Shown: positions 1 through 7,668 of the stretch, piece after piece
How the letters are laid out: each line of letters starts with the position of its first letter
Position numbering within the stretch: position 1 is the first letter of the stretch
NCBI GenBank assembly: GCA_009785855.1
Contig: WQUG01000073.1
Span: forward strand, 1 to 10,274
Direction: 5' to 3'
DNA from: Actinomycetes bacterium
GTDB taxonomy: Bacteria; Actinomycetota; Coriobacteriia; WRKU01; WQUG01
Length of the DNA: 10,274 nucleotides
Notes under the pieces: generated by a model
Database searches by the model: none
What the model saw: the letters and a program-made list of their open reading frames with translations, nothing else
Told to the model about the DNA's origin: nothing
Position numbers and translations under genes: made by a program

Positions 1-235
1 CGGTTTCTGCCTGTATGCCTGTCAGGAGGTGCGAGATATCGTAGTTTTCCTCAAACAGCAATGCCATCGCTGTATTGTTGTCGAAATTCACATAAGCGAT
101 ATTGTCAAAATAGCGCGCCCCGAATTCTTTGAGCAACCACGTCTTACCCACCTGGCGGGCACCATTGATGATGATCGGCTTCTTGCGACGACTGTTTTTC
201 CAGTCGAGCAGCTTTGTCATAAGATACCGTTCCAA
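1..235 (-). CDS. AAA-family ATP-binding protein, N-terminal part (ATPase/DUF4143 type)
   Basis: This is the first 78 codons of a minus-strand gene that continues past the left edge of the window. The protein opens with MERYLMTKLLDWKNSRRKKP and then has a Walker A (P-loop) motif, GARQVGKT, at residues 25-32, followed by WLLKEFG and an acidic aromatic stretch (YVNFDNN). This order (short helix ending in LLDWK, basic linker, beta strand, GARQVGKT) is typical of AAA ATPases that carry a C-terminal DUF4143 domain. That domain would lie outside the window, so the subfamily is inferred. I chose the TTG at 233-235 because AGGAGG lies 4 bases upstream and the extra residues fit the family N-terminus; the ATG at 218-220 is 19 bases from that site. 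The precise role of this family is poorly known. The local DNA is less GC-rich than the rest, which suggests separate acquisition. Confidence 0.8.
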   Translation of the reverse strand, partial: MERYLMTKLLDWKNSRRKKPIIINGARQVGKTWLLKEFGARYFDNIAYVNFDNNTAMALLFEENYDISHLLTGIQAET

Positions 236-260
236 AGCGCCTCCTTCTATCACCGGCAAT

Positions 261-332
261 ACGTCCTTATTTTAACTCAAGAATGCTAAAACAAGGACGT
301 ATTTTGGGATATTGTTGCTAAAATCAGGACGA
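261..332. repeat. Three copies of a 14-base operator-like motif upstream of the ATPase gene
   Basis: Copy A is ACGTCCTTATTTTA at 261-274. Copy B, TAAAACAAGGACGT at 287-300, is its inverted partner with one mismatch and a 12-base spacer. Copy C, TAAAATCAGGACGA at 319-332, has the same orientation as B, matches it at 11 of 14 positions, and starts 32 bases further on, about three helical turns. On the minus strand all three lie just upstream of the TTG start, and the TAAAAT inside the inverse of copy A resembles a -10 box. This fits binding sites for a regulator, possibly autoregulation by the ATPase gene, but that role is inferred. Confidence 0.5.
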
Positions 333-624
333 ACTTCACGCGTCCCGCACAAGAACGCCCTCTTCCCACTGAGGGCAGCTCACCCTTATCTGGGGTCGTC
401 GTCAGGGTTTCAGGCAATCCAGGGGGATGCAGAAGACCCCGTCTTTGCGCCCGTGAGCCACCGGAGGTACTCCTTCAGGAGAAGAGGCCAATATTTGCAT
501 TTGCCGCGAAAAAACTCGCTTTTTCTTCTCGTCACCGCGCGACGTTTTGTGAGAGAATAGAGCACGCTGTTGCATCCGCCGGCGTGCCGCATCGAGCGGT
601 CGACCCTCAGGAGAGAGAGGAGCC
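333..624. other. Gene-free region with several possible RNA hairpins
   Basis: I see no convincing gene here: short open frames on both strands lack ribosome binding sites and recognisable protein sequence. Possible hairpins are GCCCTC/GAGGGC (357-362 with 371-376, 8-base loop), GGGGTC/GACCCC (392-397 with 435-440, long loop), and two mutually exclusive small stems made from GGAG 463-466, CTCC 470-473 and GGAG 478-481. An AT-rich dyad, GAAAAA/TTTTTC, lies at 508-525. No known riboswitch consensus was recognised. The region separates the minus-strand ATPase gene from plus-strand acs, so it should hold the acs promoter and perhaps a structured leader. Confidence 0.35.
529..558 (+). promoter_or_regulatory. 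Possible acs promoter
   Basis: TCGTCA at 529-534 (4 of 6 to the -35 consensus) is followed after 18 bases by GAGAAT at 553-558 (4 of 6 to the -10 consensus), which has the extended -10 element TG at 550-551. Transcription would start near 565 and leave about 60 bases of leader before acs. The match is weak, so this is only a candidate. Confidence 0.25.
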
Positions 625-2616
<1,992 letters not shown>

Positions 2617-2630
2617 GTTCTGTGAGAGAG

Positions 2631-2664
2631 GACAGCGTCTGGTCGTCTGCGGCTGGGCGCTGTC
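2631..2664 (+). terminator. Strong hairpin after acs, without a U-tract
   Basis: In RNA, 2631-2644 can pair with 2651-2664 over 14 consecutive base pairs (10 Watson-Crick including GACAGCG/CGCTGTC, and 4 G-U) around a 6-base loop. It starts 15 bases after the acs stop codon. There is no following T run, so it is not a classical intrinsic terminator. It may stabilise the acs 3' end or help termination. It also covers the place where a -35 box for hemE would be expected. Confidence 0.45.
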
Positions 2665-2676
2665 GCGGATAAGGGC

Positions 2677-2691
2677 TACAATCATTCTATG
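2677..2691 (+). promoter_or_regulatory. -10 box of a probable leaderless hemE promoter
   Basis: TACAAT at 2677-2682 (5 of 6 to TATAAT) ends 6 bases before the hemE ATG at 2689. Transcription from such a box would begin at or next to the A of the start codon. No good ribosome binding site precedes the ATG; AAGGG at 2671-2675 is 13 bases away. Leaderless mRNAs of this geometry are common in Actinobacteria. No clear -35 box is seen. Confidence 0.5.
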
Positions 2692-3747
2692 GCTGAAAAC
2701 GATCTTCTGATACGCGCCGCCCGCTGCGAGGCGACCGAGCGCACGCCCGTCTGGATGATGCGCCAGGCAGGGCGCTTCCTTCCCGAGTACCGGGCGGTGC
2801 GCGCCAAACACAGCTTTCTTGAGATGTGCTATACGCCGGAGCTGGTGGTCGAGGTCACCCTGCAACCGGTCGACCTGATCGGGGTCGACGCTGCGATCAT
2901 CTTCTCAGACATCCTCGTGGTCTTTCCGGGGATGGGGCTCGATCTTGACTTCCAGAGCGGAAAGGGGCCGGTGATCGGCAACCCGGTGAGCAGCGCGCAT
3001 GACGTGGACGCACTCGCCATCCCGGATCCGGAAGTTAGCATGGGCTACGTGATGGAGTCGCACCGCCTTTTGCGTCGCGAGCTTGCGGGTCGGGTACCGC
3101 TCATCGGCTTCGCCGGCGCGCCCTTCACCCTGGCGAGCTATGCCATCGAGGGGGGCAGCACGCGTGATTTCCAGCGTTGCAAGGCCTTCATGTTCAACGA
3201 GCCTGCGGCCTGGGACGCGCTGATGACGAAGTTCGCGAAGACGGTGACGGCCTATCTCTGCGCTCAGATCGATGCGGGCGCTCAGGTGCTGCAGCTCTTC
3301 GACAGTTGGGTGGGGGCGGTCGCGCCGCGTGACTACGCCGCCTCGGTCCTGCCCTATACGAAGATGGTGCTCGACGGGGTCAAGGCCTATGACAGCTCGG
3401 TGCCGCTGATACACTTCGCCAACGGAGCGACCTCGATGCTCGATCTGGTCCAGCAGGCCGGCGGCGACGTCATCGGCCTGGACTGGCGTCTTGACATGGC
3501 CCATGCGGTCGAACGTATCGCGCCCCGGTTCGCGATCCAGGGCAACATCGACCCCGTGACGCTCTTCGCGAACGAAGAGGTCATCGACGCGAAGGTGGGC
3601 GAGATACTGGCGGCGGTCGGCACGCGGCCGGGCCATATCTTCAACCTGGGGCACGGCATCAGCAAAGAGACCGATCCTGCGCGCGCGAAGCACTTCATCG
3701 CGTCGGTCAAGGAGCAGTCGGCACAGGTCCGGGGCGCCCGGGCGTGA
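2689..3747 (+). CDS. hemE: Uroporphyrinogen III decarboxylase
   Basis: HemE removes four acetate carboxyl groups from uroporphyrinogen III to give coproporphyrinogen III, the entry to heme from the common tetrapyrrole trunk; it is a cytoplasmic TIM-barrel enzyme without cofactor. The 352-residue protein has normal family length. It carries the first signature PVWMMRQAGRFLPEYR at 20-35, with the substrate-binding arginines R25 and R29, the catalytic aspartate D74 in IIFSDILV, the second signature GFAGAPFTLASYAIEG from residue 140, and the C-terminal NLGHGI with H322. The ATG follows a -10 box by 6 bases and has no ribosome binding site, so translation is probably leaderless. It is the first gene of a five-gene heme operon; its TGA overlaps the hemH GTG (GTGA), suggesting coupled translation. 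Genes for earlier steps (glutamyl-tRNA reductase to uroporphyrinogen synthase) are not in the window. Confidence 0.97.
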   Translation: MAENDLLIRAARCEATERTPVWMMRQAGRFLPEYRAVRAKHSFLEMCYTPELVVEVTLQPVDLIGVDAAIIFSDILVVFPGMGLDLDFQSGKGPVIGNPVSSAHDVDALAIPDPEVSMGYVMESHRLLRRELAGRVPLIGFAGAPFTLASYAIEGGSTRDFQRCKAFMFNEPAAWDALMTKFAKTVTAYLCAQIDAGAQVLQLFDSWVGAVAPRDYAASVLPYTKMVLDGVKAYDSSVPLIHFANGATSMLDLVQQAGGDVIGLDWRLDMAHAVERIAPRFAIQGNIDPVTLFANEEVIDAKVGEILAAVGTRPGHIFNLGHGISKETDPARAKHFIASVKEQSAQVRGARA

Positions 3748-4586
3748 GAGGCGTCGTACTCGTCGGCTTTGGCGGACCGCGCTCGCTGGACGAGGTGGAG
3801 CCGATGTTCGCGCGCATCTTCAGTGGGCGCGTACCGCCGCCGGTACTTGAGGCAGGCCTGCAGAGATACGAGTCGATCGGGGGCTCTTCACCGCTGCCGC
3901 GGATCGCTGATGAGATCGCGGCCGGGCTGGAGGGCGAGATGCCCGTCAAGGTGGGGATGCAGTTCTCAGCTCCGCTGATCGACGAGGCGGTCGAAGATCT
4001 CCTGACAGCAGGCTGCGATGAGCTTATCTACCTGTCGCTGACGCCCTTTCATTCGGATTCGGCTTACTTCGGTCCTCTTGAGCGGGTCCGCGCGGCAGCG
4101 GGTGCGATCCCGGTGTGCGCCGCCGACCCGATCGGGCTGCAAGACCGCTATGCGCAGGCCTGCGCCCGTCGCCTGGAGGCCGCGCTGGTCGATGCGCCTG
4201 ATCCGCTGGTCGTCTTCGCGGCTCATTCCCTGCCGCTTGATGGCAGCGAGGACACCGAGCGCTACGACGCCGAGATGCGCAGCGCGGCTCGCGGCGTGAT
4301 GGCCTGTTTTCCCGGACTGCCCTGGACCTGCGTCTACACCTCGCGGGGCGCGCGCGGAGGCGCGTGGCTCGGGCCTGACGCTGCCGACCTCCACGCGGGG
4401 GTCGCGCGCACGGTCGTCGTCAGCCCCCTGGGTTTCGCGACCGATCACATGGAAGTCCTCTATGACCTCGACATCAAGCTGAGAGAACAGGTCGAGGCAC
4501 GCTGCCTGACGTATCGTCGGGCCCAGACGCTGGGTTCTGAAGACGATGCGATCGCTGTGTATCGCGAGGCGATCGAGGCGCTGTGA
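3744..4586 (+). CDS. hemH: Ferrochelatase (coproporphyrin or protoporphyrin)
   Basis: This enzyme inserts Fe2+ into a porphyrin. In Gram-positives the substrate is usually coproporphyrin III (then called CpfC), but a protoporphyrin role cannot be excluded from sequence alone. Recognisable elements are GFGGP near the N-terminus, RYESIGGSSPL in the first lobe, the catalytic histidine H161 in FAAHSLP, and the SPLGFATDHMEVLYDLD block with E237; the histidine and glutamate correspond to the metal-handling pair of known ferrochelatases. At 280 residues it is shorter than the usual 310-320, yet both lobes and motifs are present, so it appears intact but compact. The start is a GTG inside the hemE stop (GTGA) without a convincing ribosome binding site, so it probably depends on ribosomes finishing hemE. 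Its own TGA overlaps the next GTG in the same way. Confidence 0.93.
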   Translation: MRGVVLVGFGGPRSLDEVEPMFARIFSGRVPPPVLEAGLQRYESIGGSSPLPRIADEIAAGLEGEMPVKVGMQFSAPLIDEAVEDLLTAGCDELIYLSLTPFHSDSAYFGPLERVRAAAGAIPVCAADPIGLQDRYAQACARRLEAALVDAPDPLVVFAAHSLPLDGSEDTERYDAEMRSAARGVMACFPGLPWTCVYTSRGARGGAWLGPDAADLHAGVARTVVVSPLGFATDHMEVLYDLDIKLREQVEARCLTYRRAQTLGSEDDAIAVYREAIEAL

Positions 4587-6022
4587 AGCAGGTCGTCGTC
4601 ATCGGGGCCGGCATCGCGGGGCTGACGGCTGCCTGGCGCCTGGCGAACGCTGGGATCGAGGTCCGTGTGCTTGAGGCAAGCCCCCGTATCGGCGGGCAGC
4701 TCTGGACCGAGCGCGCCGGCGGGATCATCGCCGACGGCGGCAGCGACTCCTTTCTGACGTCCAAGCCCTCGATCAAGCGGGTCGCCGCTGAGCTCGGCAT
4801 CGCCGATGCGATCTGTGGCACGAACGAGGACAACAAGGGCACGTATCTGGTCAAGGACGGGCGGCTCGTCGAGCTGCCCGATGGCATCATGCTCTTCGCT
4901 CCGACCAAGATCGCCCCGATGGCGACCACACGGCTCTATTCGTGGCCGGCGAAGTTCCGCATGCTCGGCGATCTGTTCCTGCCGCGCAAGAAGCAGCCGG
5001 ACGGGGTGCTGGAAGACGAGAGCATCGCCTCGCTGGTGAGGCGACGCCTGGGAAGTGAGTGCCTGGATCGTCTGGCCGAGCCGCTGGTCGGCGGCGTCAA
5101 CGGCTCCGACGTCGAGACCATGTCGACGCTGGCGACCTATCCGCAACTCCTCGAGATGGAGCGCGACTTCGGCTCGCTCATCCGGGGATTTCTGGCGCAG
5201 CGCAAGAGCAACGAGGCCCGCGCCCAGGCGCACCCTATGACGCCGGGGGCTTTGCGCTGGACCTTCTTCAGCTCCTTTGCCGGGGGGATGCAGCAGATCA
5301 CCGACGCCCTGGCGGCGGCGATCGGAGAGGAGCGCATCAGATGCGGCGCGCGCGCCCTGACCGTCGCGCGGGGCGAGGCGGGGCGCTTTGTGCTGAGCTT
5401 CGCGACGCGCACGGGCGCCGGTGAGCTTGAGGCAGACGGTGTCATCAGCGCCGCTCCTGCCTGGGCAAGCGCGGAGATGTTGGGCGCGCTCGCACCGGAG
5501 GCGGCGGGGATCCTGGAGACGATCCCGCACTCGTCCTGCGCCTCGATCATCTTAGGTTTTCCGGAGGCCGACGCGCCCTTCGACAAGAGCTGGCACGGCG
5601 TGCTGTCGCCGGGCATCGAGCATCAGGCGGTCACGGGTATCTCGCTGGTGAGTTCGAAGTGGGAGGGGCGCAGCCCCGAGGGTACGGTGCTGCTGCGCGG
5701 CTTCGTCGGCGGGGCGCGCGATCCGGAGATACTCGCGCACAGCGATGCCGAGCTCATCGAGATCACCCGCGAGAGCTTCATCCGTCTGCTCGGGCTGTCG
5801 CGCGCGGCGCAGGCGAGCTATGCGAAGGTCTTCCGCTTCCCGCGTTCGATGCCGCAGTATACGGTCGGCCACCTGGGGCGCATGGACCTGCTTGACGCCC
5901 TGCTCGCCGACCAGCCCGGCCTGGCCCTGGCGGGTGCGGCTTATCGCGGCGTCGGGGTGCCCAACTGCCTGGAGTCTGGCGAGGAGGCGGCGGCCAAGGT
6001 CGCCAGGGACCTGGGGCTATGA
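4583..6022 (+). CDS. hemY: Protoporphyrinogen/coproporphyrinogen oxidase (HemY/CgoX type), copy 1
   Basis: This FAD enzyme removes six electrons from coproporphyrinogen III or protoporphyrinogen IX to make the aromatic porphyrin. The 479-residue length matches soluble HemY of Gram-positives (about 470). The N-terminal dinucleotide fold is clear: VIGAGIAGL at 6-14, the ribose-binding E31 and the GG pair at 37-38, then ADGGSDSFL. Further family blocks are EPLVGGVNGSD, FSSFAGGMQQITDAL and, near the end, AGAAYRGVGVPNC (450-462) with SGEEAA, which complete the FAD site. No membrane segment or signal peptide is evident. The GTG start overlaps the hemH stop, and GAGG lies 4 bases upstream. The stop overlaps the ATG of a second, divergent copy (ATGA). 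Known HemY enzymes use oxygen, which is noteworthy beside a radical SAM alternative. Confidence 0.93.
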   Translation: MKQVVVIGAGIAGLTAAWRLANAGIEVRVLEASPRIGGQLWTERAGGIIADGGSDSFLTSKPSIKRVAAELGIADAICGTNEDNKGTYLVKDGRLVELPDGIMLFAPTKIAPMATTRLYSWPAKFRMLGDLFLPRKKQPDGVLEDESIASLVRRRLGSECLDRLAEPLVGGVNGSDVETMSTLATYPQLLEMERDFGSLIRGFLAQRKSNEARAQAHPMTPGALRWTFFSSFAGGMQQITDALAAAIGEERIRCGARALTVARGEAGRFVLSFATRTGAGELEADGVISAAPAWASAEMLGALAPEAAGILETIPHSSCASIILGFPEADAPFDKSWHGVLSPGIEHQAVTGISLVSSKWEGRSPEGTVLLRGFVGGARDPEILAHSDAELIEITRESFIRLLGLSRAAQASYAKVFRFPRSMPQYTVGHLGRMDLLDALLADQPGLALAGAAYRGVGVPNCLESGEEAAAKVARDLGL

Positions 6023-7635
6023 CCGCGCGTATCGCGATCATCGGGGCAGGCGCCGCCGGTCTGGGGGCGGCCTGGTTCCTGCGGCAACAACAGGACGCGG
6101 GCGCCGACCTCGAGTTCAGGGTCTACGACCAGGACACGCGCACGGGCGGCAAAGTCGCTGGTGAGACCGTGCCCGACCCGGTCACCGGTAAGCCCTGGCT
6201 CATCGACGGGGGACCCGACTGCTTCTCTGCTTACAAACAGGCGCCGACCCGCATCGCGCGTGAGCTCGGCTTCGAAGACGACCTCCTGCCCTCCGACATG
6301 CGGCGGCGCGGGACCTGGATCGTGCGCGATGGACGCCCTCACCGCTTGCCCGAGGGCTTCCGGCTCTTCATCCCGACGCAGATGAGACCGCTGCTCGAGA
6401 CGGAGCTTCTGAGCGAAGAAGGCAAGCGGCGTATGCTTGAGGAGCTCTGGGCGCCGCAGAAAGTGCTGGCGCCAGGCGAGCCCAACGAGGAGTCGCTGGA
6501 GGGCTTCATCGTGCGCCGCTTCGGGCGCGAGACGCTCGATTACTTCGCAGAGCCCTTCATCGGTGGCGTACACGCCGGAGACCCCAAGACCATGTCTCTG
6601 GGGGCAAGTTTCCCGAGCTACCTGGAGATGGAGCAGAGTTCCGGCTCGCTGATCCGCGGCACGATCCTTGCTGAGGCCCGCCGCAGTGCCACGCGCGCAG
6701 ACCATGATCCGGACGAGAAGCCGCAGAGCGTCTTCTCCACCTTCAAAGGGGGCCTGCAGCAGCTGACCGACGCGCTGACCGCGGCGATCGGGGTCGAGCG
6801 CTTCTGCCTGAACACCCGGATCAGGGACTTGCGGCAAGATCCGCACGCCCTGCAGGAGGAGGCAGTAGGGGGGGCTCGTTCGCGTACGCGAGCGACCCCC
6901 CCTGCTGCCTCCCTGTCAGCGGCCTTCTCCTTCACGGCCGAGCACCTTGAGCCGCAGCCCGTCGACGCGCACGCGGCGCACCCGGGCGATGTCGACCCGC
7001 ACCCGCCGCGCGTCGTTTCTGTCGAGCAGGTCGAAGTCGACGCGGTCATCATCGCGACCGAGAGCTTCGCGGGCGCCGCGCTCACGCGCGCGCTCGACCC
7101 GCGACTCTCCGAGCTCTACGCCTCCATCCCCTGCTCGAGCTCCGCGACCGCGAGCTTCGGCTTCGACGAGGCGACCCTGGGACTTTCCCTCGACGGCTTC
7201 GGCATCCTCGTGCCCGAGGTCGAGGGCCGCGATCTGCTCGCGCTCACCTTCTCCTCGAGCAAGTGGCAGGGCCATGCGCCGCAGGGGCGCGTGCTGCTGC
7301 GCGGATTTGCCGGGACCCCGCTCAACCAGACGGTCATGGAGAGAAGCGACGCGGAGCTCACCGCGCTCATGCTCGCCGAGATCCGCGACATCCTCGGCCT
7401 GGACCCGAGCATCGAGCCGCTCTTCAGCCGCTTCTATCGCTGGACGGGGGGGATGGCCCAGTACACGCTCGGCCATGAGCAGCGGGTCGCAGAGATCGAC
7501 CGTCGGGTCGCCGCGCGGCCGGGACTTGCGGTGGCGGGCGGCTGTTTTCGGGGCATCGGCGTGCCCAACTGCCTTGACGGAGGCCGCCAGGCGGCAGAGA
7601 AGCTGCTGGCGGATCTGCAGATAGGTGTAAGATAA
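6019..7635 (+). CDS. hemY: HemY-type porphyrinogen oxidase paralogue, copy 2, with an internal insertion
   Basis: This is a second HemY-family flavoprotein directly following the first. It has the FAD fold (IIGAGAAGLGAAW from residue 7, acidic D37 in VYDQD where the first copy has E31, GG at 43-44), LIDGGPDCFSAYKQAP, EPFIGGVHAGDPKTMSLG, FSTFKGGLQQLTDAL and the closing AGGCFRGIGVPNC at 506-518. It aligns with copy 1 almost throughout, so it is an ancient duplicate rather than a recent one. At 538 residues it is longer, mainly because residues 275-339 hold about 44 extra amino acids, low in complexity and rich in Ala, Pro, His and Arg, partly encoded by a large palindrome. The insertion keeps the frame and the rest looks intact. 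It may share the oxidation step, form a mixed complex with copy 1, or act on another porphyrinogen; the sequence does not decide. Start ATG overlaps the previous stop. Confidence 0.88.
   Translation: MTARIAIIGAGAAGLGAAWFLRQQQDAGADLEFRVYDQDTRTGGKVAGETVPDPVTGKPWLIDGGPDCFSAYKQAPTRIARELGFEDDLLPSDMRRRGTWIVRDGRPHRLPEGFRLFIPTQMRPLLETELLSEEGKRRMLEELWAPQKVLAPGEPNEESLEGFIVRRFGRETLDYFAEPFIGGVHAGDPKTMSLGASFPSYLEMEQSSGSLIRGTILAEARRSATRADHDPDEKPQSVFSTFKGGLQQLTDALTAAIGVERFCLNTRIRDLRQDPHALQEEAVGGARSRTRATPPAASLSAAFSFTAEHLEPQPVDAHAAHPGDVDPHPPRVVSVEQVEVDAVIIATESFAGAALTRALDPRLSELYASIPCSSSATASFGFDEATLGLSLDGFGILVPEVEGRDLLALTFSSSKWQGHAPQGRVLLRGFAGTPLNQTVMERSDAELTALMLAEIRDILGLDPSIEPLFSRFYRWTGGMAQYTLGHEQRVAEIDRRVAARPGLAVAGGCFRGIGVPNCLDGGRQAAEKLLADLQIGVR
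6858..6912. repeat. Near-perfect 55-base palindrome inside the second hemY
   Basis: The left half (6858-6885) pairs with the right half (6886-6912) over 27 positions with only one unpaired C (6875) and two G-T pairs. It is centred on the perfect palindrome CGCGTACGCG (6881-6890) and includes a run of 7 G opposite 7 C. It covers codons 280-298 of the second hemY and sits in a segment absent from the first copy. It resembles mobile palindromic repeats (REP-like or in-frame palindromic elements known from other bacteria), but its family is unknown. There is no T run, so it is not a terminator. Confidence 0.85.
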
Positions 7636-7668
7636 GCTCCATGTTCGTCATAGCTGGAAAGGTGTCCT

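Noticed and set aside
508..525. AT-rich dyad GAAAAA/TTTTTC as a terminator
   Set aside because: The stem is only 6 A-T-rich pairs, so it would be very weak, and on neither strand does it directly follow a gene.
29..560. Short plus-strand open frames at the left end
   Set aside because: They run opposite the minus-strand ATPase gene or through the hairpin-rich gap, with no ribosome binding site or family resemblance.
6858..6912. Palindrome as an intrinsic terminator or as a sign of a broken gene
   Set aside because: No T run follows, the frame is open on both sides, and all expected C-terminal HemY motifs follow in frame.
6961..7010. Imperfect 30-base tandem repeat in hemY2 (16 of 20 matching at 6961-6980 and 6991-7010)
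   Set aside because: It is short and GC-rich, only two units long, and could arise from codon bias in an Ala/Pro/His-rich segment.
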